From: Marsupella aquatica
Lineage: Eukaryota; Marchantiophyta
DNA length: 64,000 bases
Reading direction: 5' to 3'
NCBI GenBank assembly: GCA_973895155.1
Contig: OZ316898.1
Coordinates: 12,958,001 to 13,022,000 of the forward strand
This document shows, piece after piece, positions 1-12,478 of the stretch (position 1 is the stretch's first letter; each line of letters opens with the position of its first letter). Both the position numbers and the translations under genes were made by a program. The notes under the pieces are model-generated. The model ran no database searches. It saw nothing but the letters and a program-made list of their open reading frames with translations, and was not told the DNA's origin.

Positions 1-219
1 ACTTCACACCCATAAACTATGACAAATATTTCTATGGTTTTTCATCACAATTGTCTCACAAAATTTGACTCCCAAAGAAAGCCTTGGAAGCAAAGCAAAG
101 AGGGGGAGAGGCAAGGAGAAAGGGGAAGGGGGGGGGGGCACATGGATGAGAAACGAGGGAGGGAGAGGCTTCATCTTGCCCCATCTGGTCACAGGTAAGG
201 GGTGGAAAAGGTGTCAAGT

Positions 220-1060
220 TTATTTTCTCACCTCAAAATTTGTTGCTCTACTTTACATCTTTTTATGCTCAAAATCTTTTTCTCTCCTTTGCACACGTTT
301 CTCTCCTCAACATCTTTTGTTCACCTAGACATATTTTCTCTCCTCAATTTTTTTCTCATCTCAACATCTATTTCTCTCCTCAATATCTTTTCTCTCCTGG
401 ACATATGTTTATCATTTGGACATCTTTTCTCTCTTTGACATCTTTCTCTCCTCTACTTCTTTTATCACCTCAACATCTTTTCCTCACCTCGACATTATTC
501 TCACCTCGATATCTTTTCTCTCCTCAACATCTTTTCGCTCCTTGACATCTTTTATCGTCTCGATATCTTTTCTCTCCTCGACATCTTCTATCACCTCGAT
601 ATCTTTTGCTCACCTCAACATCTTTTCTCTCCTTGACATCTTTCGTGCAATGCATGGGCATTGGGCTAGTGCCTATATATATTTGTATTTAAGCATTTTG
701 TGTTTTTTGTTTTCATTGTGATAATCTACTTATAACCCTCAACTCATTCCTGCACACTCACCTTGCACACTGAACTACACAGCGGCAACGACAACATGCA
801 TGATTGCAACCACTGAATGACCTTGATGACACATAACATGCCTCAACAATTGCCTTACCTCGACATTTTTGCCTCACCTCGATAGCTTTGTCTTAACTCA
901 GCATTTTTTGCCATGCCTTGACAACTTTGACTCACCTCAATAGCTCTGCGTAACTCAACATCTTTGCCTCACTTCAATGTCTTTGCCTCACCACTACATC
1001 TTTCCCTCTCCTTTACATCTTTTGTCACCTCACAAGCACTGGGCTAGGTTATTCATCAAA
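220..1060. repeat. Degenerate 18-20 bp tandem repeat (CTCACCTCAACATCTTTT-like)
   Basis: About 800 bp made of many diverged copies of a pyrimidine-rich unit close to CTCACCTCAACATCTTTT, with variants such as CTCTCCTTGACATCTTT. Two blocks (220-650 and 830-1050) each end in a sequence like GCATTGGGCTAG. The small open frames here are by-products of the repeat. Related units recur near 24.12 kb and 24.65-24.75 kb, so this is a dispersed family and not only a local satellite. Confidence 0.8.
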
Positions 1061-2344
1061 ATAATGAATGATATTCATCAAAATCATGCCCTCCACTCAT
1101 GAACCCCAAGACCAAAAACCACCCTCACTTGATATCCCAAACAAAAGTAATCCTCCCTAGGAACGAGTCGGATCTAGTGGCAGAGGATGACATGCTAGAG
1201 CATGGCATGGAATGGGTATGGGATTGTACTGGCATGGATAGGGAGGTGAGCCATCAGCCCATTGGCACGTGGACCCTATCCACCCTCTCACCACATATTC
1301 GTGATGTGAAACCCCATCTTTTCTCTACTCGTCTTTTCTCTCCTCTTCTCTCCCTCCTCTCCTCTCCTCTTCTCATCCTCTCTTCCTCTCTCTCTCTCTG
1401 TGGCCCGGTTTTTCGCCTCGCCTTGGATTTGGAGTGCGGAGCGGACTGACGGAAGGAGGGGGGAATCATCGGGGCGGTGAGTGCAAGTTTAGTTGTTGTG
1501 GAGAAGACGGTGGAATGGTGGAATTGTTTTCATTTTGTGGGTTGAAATCTTTGCATTGGGACTGCAATTGAATGCTGTGCATTTTTTTAGTTAAGTGATG
1601 TTGCCTGTCTCTCTTTGATTATTCACTGTACTTGCGGAAAGGAATGTTGCTTTCTTGCTGGAAATCTCCGTGTCTCTCGTGCCTGTTTTGGGTTGAATTC
1701 TCTATGTCGCAACGTAGGAAACACTTGTTTCTCCTTTCCTAGTGGGAACTTTCTGCCGGTTCTCTTTTCACCTCTCTCTGAGCTACCGTACTTGATGTTA
1801 TCCTCGTTCTGTCCCTCAGCTCTCTGTCTTAGCGATATTGCTGACTGTTAGATTCGAGCAGTCCCAGAGGAAGAAACTCTCTCACACTGTCGGCTGAAAA
1901 GTGATTCGTGATGTACTGAGAATTGCAGAGAAGACGAGAATTGGGCAAGCTGGGAGTTCATTTTGTCAACATCGACGACTACAGCACACAAGCAGCACAC
2001 AGGCAGTGCTACTGCCTTACCCGGGACGCAACGTGCAGATTCCCCACAGACGAGGCCGAAAGGAATCTGTCTCGCCATAGAACAGAGGAAGGGGGAATCA
2101 GTTCCTGATAAGAATTTACGTGTAGGTCTCTGACAATTGTCTCCCAACCGCACTTGGAGGAGTACTATTGCAGGAGGATCATTCTCTTTGACGAGGAACG
2201 AAGGTAGCTGTTAGCAGTGAGGCTTGTTGTATTAGAACAACAGCAGAAATAATATCCGCGGGAGGGAGCTGCAGCTCATAAGGAATTAGAGGTCGGGGGT
2301 GTGGTCTGTTCAGTATTCGATCTTAACGACATTGTCAGCTAGAA
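1061..2344 (+). promoter_or_regulatory. Upstream region and probable leader of the aminotransferase gene
   Basis: No protein gene is visible. A CT-rich tract (about 1320-1400, CTCTCCTC and CTCTCT units) lies roughly 1 kb before the start codon, as is common in plant 5' regions. The rest is ordinary mixed-composition DNA and may hold the transcription start and a leader. I could not identify a convincing TATA box or a leader intron. Confidence 0.35.
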
Positions 2345-5057
2345 ATGGCAGACTTCTTCCCTGCGCCGGGAAGAAACCATGTCTTCGTTCCTGGCCCGGT
2401 CAACATTCCCGAATCTGTAATGCGGGCCATGAACAGGAACAATGAAGATCACCGGTCTCCCGCCTTCCCCAAGCTCTCTAAGAGTGTCATAGACGACGTG
2501 AAGCAGATTTTTAAAAGCACCAAAGGCACCAGCTTCATTTTCCCCACCACAGGTTGGATTATCATTTCCCCATCACCTTTTAAAGTCTGACCTTTTGGCT
2601 CTCTCGTGGTGGTGGTTGCTACCAAAAGTGAGCTGGACGTCTGTCGCTTCACTGAATTTGCATACGTTTTCATGTCTCTCTGAACAAGCGTTCCGATGGG
2701 TTCGTCTAGTAATCTCTGTCTTGTTGATGTTCGCTTATTGTCGATTGTCCTACTTCTGATGGAGGTCACTTAGCACTCACGTGTAGCTGATGTTTCCTGA
2801 ATTTCTTTCTTGAACTATACTGTTGTAAATGGGATTCTCATGGGGTTGATGTGACTCTCTCTCCCTCTAGTCTACCTGTGGGTAATTGCGGATCCATTGT
2901 AGGTCCAATGCAGCTTCGATTCTTCTGGTATCTATTTTCAGCTCGATGTGCCTCTTGCCGTATGGGGCTGGTTTATTTCGAACATCATTTCATTGCATGA
3001 CATTGATTATCGGTTATCGGTGGTTAATAGATTAGGAGGTGAGATGGGTAGTAATAGCCTGTACGAAGAATGGGTTTGTGAAATTGTTGCTGACTTTGTC
3101 GGCGTGTAGGAACCGGCGCATGGGAGAGCGCTCTGACGAACACGCTGTCGCCAGGCGACAAAGTTATCTCGTTCCGGCTTGGTCAATTCAGTCTGTTGTG
3201 GATAGATCAACAACAGCGCCTAGGATTTGACGTGGATGTGGTGGACATCGAATGGGGAGCTGGCATTGACCTCGATATGCTCAAATCCAAGTTAGTTGCA
3301 GATAAATCCCATTCAGTCAAAGCCTTGGCTGTCGTCCATAACGAGACGTCCACAGGTGTCACCAACGACATCGCAGGCGTTCGAAGAGTCTTAAGTAAGC
3401 TTACACGTCCTTCCTACTTCCCCAAATATGTTATAGTAAAGTTGTTTTGGCTCCTTTAAGACCCAGAGGCAGTCTCTATATGTCGCAACCATGTTGTACG
3501 CAAGTTAATTCGCTGCCTGAATTAGAGAATTGTCGCCGAAAGGAGGCCCAAACACTTTCCTGAGACCATTTAGTCAAAGTACTACCAGGTATGTTTCAGA
3601 TACAGAAGAAGTCCATAACAGTTCGCTGTGACGATGTCAGTTAGAGAAGTACATGGCGAATTGCAGATTGAGATGGGGCCCAATGTACTTCTCTGAGACT
3701 CTTTTTAGATAGAGACCAGAGGAGAATTTCAGGTTGAGATGAGGCGCAGAGAAGGTTTTCGACGCCATTTTGAATAGACAACCAGCTGTAGATGAGGCTT
3801 AGGGCTTCTTTCTAAGCCATGTCTAGTCAGAGAATTACTGCCTGACAGTTGAATGCAGGCAGATCATTTTATTCATAGTTTGATTCGCATTTTGTTCTGG
3901 CAGATGAAGCGGGTCACCCGGCTTTGCTTCTTGTGGATGGAGTATCTTCAATAGGGGCCATCGAGTTCAAAATGGACGAGTGGGGAGTGGACGTCGCTCT
4001 TACTGGGTCTCAAAAGGCTCTGTCTTTGCCGACTGGTCTTGGTATTGTTTGCGCTGGCCCGAAAGCGCTGGAAGCCGCCAAGACTGCCAAGTCAACTAGG
4101 GTGTTCTTCGATTGGGCGGATTACATCAAGTTTTACGCTGCCGGGTCGTACTGGCCCTACACTCCATCCATCCAACTCCTCTATGGTCTCCGCGCAGCTC
4201 TCGACCTCCTCTTCCAGGAAGGCCTTGACAACGTGATTAAAAGGCACCATCGGCTTGCAGAATCAACAAGGTATAGATTTGGTGCATCTCTTTTCTAGCA
4301 CATTCAATGACTTTATGCGTCTGAATATGTGATAGCAGATGGACAGGAATGTCTGACAACCTTGGTTAAAGGTGTTGGATAATCTTGCTCGTAAGGTAGC
4401 TCCTTGTACGGGCAGAGCATTGGAATCAAAAAGCAATTCTGTGCTGTGAACTGGAGCTGGGGGAAGACTCTCTCTCACGTCTGATTCCAGGTTTTTCTTA
4501 GATCTTTGATATCGATGGATGCTGTTGTTGTATGAAGGCAAGCGGTGAAGGCTTGGGGACTCAAAATTGCCACACAAAAGGAGGTATGGCACAGTGACAC
4601 GGTAACAGCAGTCCTAGTCCCCTCCCACGTTGACAGTGCCAACATTGTCAAGTTAGCATGGTCGAAATACAATCTCAGCTTGGGAGTCGGCCTGAACAAA
4701 GTTGCTGGCAAGGTGTTCCGAATTGGTCACCTGGGAAGCTTGAACGAGGTAAAATTAAAATTCAATGGATCTTGGTTTCTTGACCTTGTTCTCCAGTTGG
4801 GTCTGTTGGACGATTACTGTCTGCTGGATTGGCAATTTTGGATTCTATTCTACGCATCTAAATAGACCAGGCCCCTGTGGTTACTATGGAACTAATCATC
4901 GTTATTCATACTCATGCAGTTGCAACTGCTGGGAGCTCTCGCTGGCGTGGAAATGGTGTTAGTGGAGTGTGGGGTGAACATAAAATTGGGCAGCGGGGTC
5001 GCAGCAGCGTCAGCTTATTTGTTGAAATCAACCCCTTTGATTTCCTCCAGAATCTGA
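2345..5057 (+). CDS. AGT1: Serine-glyoxylate aminotransferase, peroxisomal (5 exons)
   Basis: Exons 2345-2552, 3110-3394, 3904-4270, 4538-4748 and 4920-5057 join with GT-AG borders and matching phases into 402 codons; the plant enzyme is about 401 residues. It is a class V PLP-dependent aminotransferase that transfers the amino group of serine to glyoxylate, giving hydroxypyruvate and glycine in photorespiration. Visible are FVPGPVNIP near the N-terminus, LLVDGVSS with the PLP-contacting Asp (about 176), GSQKALSLPTG with the Schiff-base Lys (about 202) and YWPYTPSIQLLYGLRAALD. The protein ends in SRI, a peroxisomal targeting tripeptide. The start is the first Met of the conserved N-terminal region. 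No lesion is seen, so the gene looks functional. Intron 2 holds degenerate short repeats. Assignment is from remembered family conservation. Confidence 0.96.
3520..3850 (+). repeat. Degenerate repeats in intron 2 of the aminotransferase gene
   Basis: Three or four loosely related segments of about 50-90 bp carry shared pieces such as AGATGAGGC, CTTCTCTGAGAC and TAGATAGAGACCA. They lie wholly inside the second intron and leave the splice sites intact. Confidence 0.5.
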
Positions 5058-5830
5058 GGCCGGCCAACCCGTCTATCACAAGCAGGAGCCGTCAAGTTTA
5101 CCGCCTATGGCCCTCGTTTCCGCGAGAAAGGAATTGTACTTTGGCTAATATTTTGTAGGTGATAAATTGCATTCCTCGTATGAAGAACTAACTTCTGACC
5201 CAGTAGCAAGGAATCCTTCCCCCGAGCTGGGATTCTCTCAGCTCACCCATGCGCAAGCTGGGGTGTTGTAACTTAGTCTTCTCAATGGAGAGACGTGGTA
5301 GTCTTTCTATCAACCAAGATTGAGCTCAATTTCGGTTGATACTGTACATAACAAGCTGTAAGTTTACCTGAGGTGTGGCCTGCTGGGAGACTGACTGCCG
5401 TTACTGTGTCTATTTCAAGGTGGATTGCGGTCTGTCTTGGACAACACGTAGACTGTCATCCCCGTGCTCCATCTGAGGATAAAGGTGACAGAAGGTCACT
5501 TTGCTGAAATTGATTATTACGTCCGAATTTATTCATCTTCAATCAGTGGGCACATTCAATGCGTCCTAAACTGTGTAACTATCTTCCTTACGTTTCATGA
5601 AACTGTACCGTATTCAGAGTGGAAGCACACACGGCTCCATTAACTATTATGAAAGAAGTAAAGTTTCTTCATGTGTTTGTTTTCTCTCCCGTTGGGTTCG
5701 AGCACGAACACTCTGGAGTGGCGGAGGATGGGCTTGCCGAGACTGGCCCTTCTACCCTAAACCAAGCTCTCTAGTGATAAGGCATTTGTGGTGAAATAAC
5801 CCTTGCACCCTGGCATCATAGGAAAGTTCC
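5058..5830. other. 3' flank of the aminotransferase gene
   Basis: This holds the 3' untranslated region and downstream spacer. No other gene or repeat is evident; the short open frame at 5597-5794 has no recognisable features. Confidence 0.4.
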
Positions 5831-5837
5831 AGTTGTC

Positions 5838-5873
5838 TATATAGCTATAGAGCTATAGAGCTATAGAGCTATG
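5838..5873. repeat. CTATAGAG octamer microsatellite
   Basis: About four copies of an 8-bp unit (CTATAGAG) containing the palindrome CTATAG, immediately before a dispersed repeat copy. Confidence 0.85.
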
Positions 5874-5877
5874 GATG

Positions 5878-6175
5878 GTTGTGAGCCATATTGCCCCTGC
5901 CAGTCTGCCCTAGGGGTTATGAGAATTCTATCCCCCTGGCCAGCCCACCAGGAGGGTCATCCAGAGCAAACCATGTTTAGGCAAAAATAGAGCAAACCCA
6001 CCCTTGAGGGTTTGGCTCCAGGAGGGTTATCCAGAGTCAGCCGCCAGTTTTAGGAAAAAAGTAGAGCATGCCCAAACTGGAGGGTTAGGCTGGTTAAGAG
6101 CCCATTTTAGGAGCAAACCATGACTGCCCGCCAAGAGGGTTATCCAATTGCGGCCAGTATTTAGGCAAAACACAC
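5878..6175 (+). repeat. Dispersed repeat family R2, copy 1
   Basis: This begins with GTGAGCCATATTGCCCCTGC and continues with CTAGGGGTTATGAGA. Three internal degenerate units follow, each with AGGGTTATCCA followed by a TTTAGG(C)AAAA stretch. Diverged copies with the same order of blocks lie at 19790-19930 and 26300-26430. No coding capacity is visible, and the nature of the family is unknown. Confidence 0.65.
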
Positions 6176-7081
6176 AGCAAACCCACAAAATTATGCTATT
6201 TTGGAAAGAGGAACACTATTTATTTCCAGGCTTTCACATTCAGTTCCCCCTAAAACGCCATCTATCAAGGTATAAAATTCAGATTTTCCCCAAATCACTG
6301 TATCTCCCTAGAATAGGACTTCTTAACCAATTTCAACAATTTAGAGGGTTATCACACTATGAATCAAAGTTGCACCTCCTTACCCAAAAGATGTTTTCAT
6401 ACATAGAATCTCAAATAGTATCTTTGGTATGGAGCACATTGTTTGACAGACAACTCAGATCGACCATTTTTAGCCATAACTATAATCTCAAATAGTATCT
6501 TTCCTTTGGATACATGATAACTCCTTTGGCTGTGAAAGAGCTGCTCGGTCCATCGGACTTGCCAGCTCAAAGATTTGACCCATCCGTGTATCACCTCCGG
6601 GGCTGTAATGCACATTACCTCAACAATAGGGCCTTTAGAAAAATTCCATTTCATGGCCCTCGTTTACTCAGGAATTCTGCATGACCCTCCTGTGGGGGTT
6701 CACTCAAGGACTTTGCGAGGTTTTCAGTTAGTAGCTTCAGTGCCTTAGGCAGGTGTTGGGGACTATGCCTTTCTATTTTATGGTCTTCCTGAGAATTATC
6801 CTTTGTGTTGTCCCATCTCCTGCTTTTCAGATCTTTCTACCAAAATTGTGTTTGTTGTTCTTTGGTAGAGCATATCTTTACCTGATGATTCTAAATGGGG
6901 AAGATTGGTGGCTACAGGTATGAGTGTGTCCGTGCCACCTCCTGTCATCAGTCTATCAACTCTGTGGGTGGAAAATCCTGGCTCTAGTCATAATCATTTC
7001 TTATCGTCAGTCTGAAGTCTGTATGGACGAACAGCAGCTGTGGCATCCTGTCTGCAGTCAGTACCACATTCTGTGTAGGTC
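6176..7081. other. Spacer before the copia element
   Basis: No supported gene. A short direct repeat (ATCTCAAATAGTATCTTT) occurs at about 6409 and 6486. The 115-codon frame at 6148-6495 is not recognisable. Confidence 0.3.
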
Positions 7082-7086
7082 TTCTG

Positions 7087-7295
7087 TGTTGTAAAACACT
7101 TGCTCGTAAGTCACTTAGCAGATTAAGCTTTTCTCTTAGCTTAACCTGCGCCTCCATTCTTACTTCCGGCCGCTCTCTTCCCTACTGTCGATCCTAGGTT
7201 ACTACCTTTCCTCCATTGATTCCCCTTTCCCTAATTCCTACTTATAGTGAGTCCTGCGCTCAGTCCTATGTAGCAATAGATTAGTGTTACCAACA
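7087..7295 (+). repeat. 5' LTR of copia element
   Basis: A 209-bp repeat with TGTTG/CAACA ends, matching 12488-12696 except at two visible sites (AGCAGATT versus AGGAGATT, and CCATTG versus CCGTTG). Confidence 0.97.
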
Positions 7296-7308
7296 TGGTA
7301 TCAGAGCC
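7296..7308 (+). promoter_or_regulatory. Primer binding site, initiator Met tRNA
   Basis: TGGTATCAGAGCC directly abuts the 5' LTR. It matches the standard plant copia site complementary to the 3' end of initiator methionyl-tRNA. Confidence 0.95.
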
Positions 7309-7616
7309 ATGCTCTGATTAGTGTCCTCAGATCAGCGACCTCAGGTATCATGCGTGTTCAGGTAGAAAGTTCCCTGACACTTAGTACCAGCAGCATTCTA
7401 GATTTACTCGCTGTGTACTCAGGTTGAAAGTTCCCTGACTAACACGAGCACTGCTTAGAACATTCCTTGCTTGATTAGAGCAACTACTGACATTCATAAG
7501 ATTAGATTTGACTCGATCGACTCATTGCTTTGCTCAGGTTGAAAGGTTCCCTGACACATCACTATTCTGCATTTTTTACCATTCTTCTCATTCGTGAATC
7601 AATCATTTTTTTTACC

Positions 7617-9384
7617 ATGGAACTACTGAGGATATTCTTCGACACCGATAAGCTAGATGGCACCAGTAACCACATGGCCTGGACCATTGTGGTTAAGAAC
7701 CTTCTGAAAAAGGAAGACGTGTTTCATGAACTCAACTTCAACGCCAAGCTTGACGCCAACGGCAACTTCATAGATGGCGGAGCCCATCTGACCGCCAAGG
7801 AGAAACAGAAGAAGAAGGACAAAGCTGTCGCCATCCTTGCATCTATAGTGAAGTCCAAATTTCTGTCCACAGTGGACAAGTTCTCCGACGATCCAGCCAA
7901 GTGTTGGGAGCATTTTCATCAACGCTTTGGTGGAGATCTACTACAACGCCAGATGTTCCTGATGCAAAAGCTTCAGACTACACACATGGTCGAGGGGAGC
8001 TCTGTGGAACTCTACATCAACCGGATCAACAAGATGGCCGGACAGCTTTCCAGCATCAACGCCGAAGTGGACGAAACACGTCTCATGCATATCGTACTAC
8101 AAGGCCTTCCGCTCAGCTGGAATGCATTTGTTTCTATTTTCAGTGCTGATCTCTCTCGTACTCCTAAACCAAATTTTTCTAACCTTCTTGAACGTTTGCA
8201 ATCTGATGAATACTGGAGGAAGGCCAAACAGGCTCAGGCTGAGTCTCACGAAGAAGCTATGGCTGTTACACGTTCATTCACTCGCAGCCGGGGACGACCT
8301 TTTCATCGCCCGGATTCTTATCCACCTCGCAACAACTTCCGCAACCCTCCGCCTCAATCTCAATCTCGGCCCAATCCTGCTCTCTCAGCTGGACGTGGGC
8401 GGCGAATCGGCACCTGCAACTACTATGGAAAGACCGGTCACTGGGAACCAGAATGTGATCTAAAAAAACCAGATTCTCAAATCGCTGATCTTCAACTCAA
8501 AGCTGCTGGGATACGCAGGTACCAACCTCAAGCCAACAGTGTTGAGACCTCTCCTGACTACTACGATGGATCTGAGGACACCACAGAAGTCTACAACAAC
8601 AATGAGCACGGTGAGTATTTTGAAGCAAACTACTCTGAGCTTGACACAACTAGCCATAGTCCTAGTGAGTGGATACTCGACTCCGGCGCAAGCACTCACG
8701 TTACAGGAGACAATTCTGTCTTCCGCACTATCAACGCCGGCTCTCACTCCAAATCAGTGACTACTGCTAGCGGTACTCGGCTGCCTGTAGCTGGACATGG
8801 TACCATTTCTATTGATCGCAATAAAGAGATCAACAAAGTTTTGTACGTGCCTGGTCTTCAACGAAATCTTCTCTCCATTGGGTCCCTCACCGACGCAGGC
8901 CATCTCATTCTTTTCAATTCAAAATCCTGCTTTGTTTTTGACAAGGACAATCCATCTAACATCTTCCTCAGAGGAGCTCGCGATCCTCGCAACCGCCTCT
9001 ACAAACTGCGTCAACCACTGCCGTTAGTTGCTTCACACTCATGTCATTCCGGCTTACTTCAGCAGTCCCCTATTTTGCTCACAGAAGTCTCTCACACCGA
9101 CACTGTCGACCTCTGGCATCGTCGCCTCAATCACGTGAATTACCAGATGGTACATCACATGTCCATGGGGTCCTTAGTCACTGGGATACCACCCCTTCCT
9201 CGGGTAAAACGGGTTTGTGACACCTGTGTTCTAGGCAAACACCATCGGGACAAAGCTCCCAAATATTCTCGCTCTCGATCTTCTCGACCTCTGGAACTCA
9301 TTCACTCTGACCTCTGCGGACCAGTTCATGGGCCCGGTCCCACCAAGTATATTCTCACTCTTATCGATGATTTTTCACGCTTGG
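7617..9384 (+). CDS. Copia gag, protease and N-terminal integrase (frame 1 of the broken polyprotein)
   Basis: I chose the ATG at 7617 (context ACCATGG) over an earlier in-frame start at 7530. The gag capsid part has the usual copia features, with LDGTSNHMAW near the start. A CCHC zinc knuckle at 8414-8456 reads CNYYGKTGHWEPEC, so its second Cys is Tyr here. The aspartic protease motif LDSGAS lies near 8675-8695. The GAG-pre-integrase His/Cys finger (LWHRRLNH ... CDTCVLGKHH) follows, then the start of the integrase core (HSDLCGP, LIDDFSR). The frame is lost at about 9371-9384 and runs to a stop at 9408-9410, where a family member would continue through the integrase core. Confidence 0.93.
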
Positions 9385-11919
9385 GTTTACTTCCTCGCTT
9401 ACAAAAGTGATACGTTCGCAAAATTCAAGGACTTCAAGATTCTTGTTGAAAACCAATTCAACCACAAAGTTGGCTGTCTTCGCTCAAATCGCGATGGGGA
9501 ATACATGTCTACAGAATTTCTATCCTTTTGCAGGCTCCACGGCATTCGACGTCAACTAACCGTTGCTGACTCTCCACACCAAAATGGCATTGCAGAATGC
9601 AAAAACCGCACCCTACTTGAAGCTGCCCGGACCATACTAATTGATTCTGGTTTTCCACTGTCTCTCTGGACTGAAAGTATCCGTGCAGCTAATTACGTCC
9701 AAAATCGATCCGGCACACGCGCCCTTCATCAGACTACTCCATTTCAGGCTCTACATGGCTCCAAGCCCGACCTCAGCCACCTCCGTGTTCTTGGTTCAAC
9801 TGCATACGTTCTTATACCGGCCTCTCATCAGACCAAGCTCGGCATCAAAGCCATCCGCACCACCCTTCTCGGCTATGACGATCAATCTAAGGCCTATCGT
9901 TGTTTTGATGCTACACGCCAACGCATTCTCATATCCAAAGATGTTACATTCGACGAGAATATCATGGGCATTCACGTCACCAATCCTACTGCCGCCCAAC
10001 TAGTATTTCAATCTCTCCTCACTAATGATATTCCTGCAGCTTCGATCGCTCCAGCAATTCTTGCTCCAGAGGGGGAACCAGTGCCCGATCAAGCACCTGA
10101 TCAAGAGCCTCCAGTTCCAAAAGAGGAGCTTGTCTGCGAACCTCTGGAACCAGTATGTGAACCAATTACGCCTGGGCCACTTGTTATTAATCCTGTCCCA
10201 CCAACACCTCAACCAGCGCTACGACACTCTCTTCGGACCCGACAACCACCACCTTGGCACAACGACTACAAAATGAGCAGCAATCTTGTCGAGGCAACTA
10301 GATCCGAATGTGGAAATCTATCTGTCAAAGAGGCTCTCAAACACCCAAGATGGAAGAAGGCCATGGAAGATGAAATCAAATCTCTCCTTGACATGGGCAC
10401 CTGGGAGCTAGTCTACCTCCCTGCTGGACGACGCGCCCTCACAGCAAAATGGGTCTTTCGTGTCAAGCCCGACTCAACCAGATTTCAATTGAAAGCTAGG
10501 CTCGTTGCACGTGGTTTTGAACAAAAGTTTGGCATCGACTACAATGAAACCTTCGCCCCTGTAGTCAAATGGTCCACTCTGCGTGCTGTCATCGCCCTCG
10601 CCGTAGCCAACGGATGGGAGCTACACCATATGGACGTCATCATTGCTTTCCTCAATGGCACCCTCACAGAAGAACTCTACATGCAGCAACCTCAAGGTTT
10701 TGAGACTCCTGGAAAGGAAACAATGGTCTGCCGCCTACGACGATCACTCTATGGTCTCAAACAATCTCCCCGGGCCTGGTACAGTGAAATCGACTCTCAC
10801 CTTCGAGTAACTGGATGGACCCATAGCACTGCAGATCCGAATCTCTACTTCTATCACTCTGATGGGGCGCTCCTTATTCTCATGCTCTATGTTGACGATC
10901 TCCTCATCACCGACAGCGATTCTGGCAAAATTGCTGACATCAAATCCCATCTCCAACACAAGTACCAGATGAAGGACCTCGGCTTGGCCCAGAAATATCT
11001 TGGCATTGAGTTCCTCCGAACACCTACTGGCCTCATTTTACACCAAGCTACCTACTGCCAGGAGCTCATCAACGAATTTGCCGTCAACACATCAACGTCA
11101 ATTCCACTCCCTGAAGGCCACATCCTCACAACTGATACTAACACCCCGCCATTCGACACAAGTGCTTATTGCCATGCTGTTGGCAAACTTATTTTTTAAA
11201 CTCATACTCGACCTGACATCTCCTACGCCGTCGGCATCGTCAGCCGCTACATGAGCACTCCACAACAACGACACTGGGATTCTGTTCAAAACATTCTCAA
11301 GTACCTACACGGCACTTCTGACTATGGGATTACTTTTGTCAATACATCTACGACCTCCCTTCAAGGATTCACCGACGCTGATTTTCTTGGATGCCCGGAA
11401 ACTCGTCGCTCCCGTGGTGCTTATTTGATTCAACTAGCGAATGGTCCCATCTCATGGTCCAACAAGCTTCAAAGTACCGTCTCTGACAGCACCACTGAGG
11501 CAGAATACAAGGCACTTTCCGAAGGGGCTAAGGAAGCTGTCCATATTCGCAGACTACTTGCCGAACTTGATCCTCACTCCAAACTTACCGTTCCTCTCAC
11601 TTCTTCAAACTCATCCATTCATCACAATCTCTCCCATGCACACATTCCTACCTCTGCTGACATCCACTTACACTGTGACAACCAGGGATCTATCAAGCTC
11701 GCCAACAATCCCGTTTTCCATGCACGCACCAAACACATCGAAGGCAAACACCATTTCATCCACGAAAGGGTGCTAGAGGGGGAAATCTCATTATCTTACA
11801 TCAACACAAATGAAAATCCCGCCGACATCTTCACCAAGCCTCTCTCAAAACTCAAGTTTGAGAAACATTGCAATTTTATTGGAGTGAAATCTATTTCAGG
11901 AGCACAGAAACACTCCTGA
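9371..11919 (+). pseudogene. Copia integrase C-terminus, reverse transcriptase and RNase H (second frame, with internal stop)
   Basis: After the frame change the integrase core resumes (WVYFLAYKS, HQNGIAE). Reverse transcriptase follows, with KARLVARGFEQ, the catalytic YVDD at 10888-10899 and SLYGLKQSPRAWY. A TAA at 11197-11199 interrupts the domain inside the stretch before TRPDISYAVG. The same frame continues to RNase H (FTDADF, TEAEYKALSEG, HCDNQGS, HARTKHIE) and ends at 11919. Two integrase-conserved positions also look altered (Arg to Cys in GIAECKNRT, Asp to Asn in LRSNRDGEY). The frame change and the stop make this region unable to give one polyprotein without recoding. Confidence 0.92.
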
Positions 11920-12478
11920 AAAACACCTTCTTTCTACATTCCATATTTCGACAAGAAATACTCTGCCTCCCGCAATGTACAAAAACTCTGATGACAATTC
12001 CCTGAATAACCATTGACCTCCTTACTTGCTTCTGCCCAATTTAGGTAGATTCCTGGCCTACGCCCGACTGCCACTGCATAATAACAACGTCTATACAGCA
12101 TCGGCATTCTATCAGCCTGACCTTCTTGGGAGACCTAAGCTTCAGAGGGGGCACTCGGCTCATGCACTTTAGCTCTCCTCAATGACACTAACATTTGGCT
12201 CTCCTGCTGCTCACCAATCGGCACCTGAGGATCCTTCCTCTCCTCCTCTGTCTTCGGCATTCTGATCAGCTCCTCGACATCCTGCAAACGAATCCATCGG
12301 GAGACTCCCCTACATCCCTTTGACAGCAATTGCAGCAATCGCGCCACCACTTCCAAAACACCACATATACTCACCACTAGCACATGACGGAACGACATTC
12401 TTGCCTTTCCTTCCTCTCTCTTCTCCTAAGTTATTTTGTGGACATCACCGTCCTCCTTTCTCTCCCCAAAACTTACTC
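11920..12478 (+). other. Non-coding 3' region of the copia element
   Basis: About 560 bp between the end of RNase H and the polypurine tract. It contains no recognised domain; the frames on both strands are short. Confidence 0.6.

Noticed and set aside
65-721. Several Ser/Phe/Leu-rich frames of 78-101 codons
   Set aside because: By-products of the CTCACCTCAACATCTTTT tandem repeat in three frames.
220-1060. CRISPR-like array of short repeats
   Set aside because: Units are directly adjacent and degenerate without spacers, and the DNA is eukaryotic.
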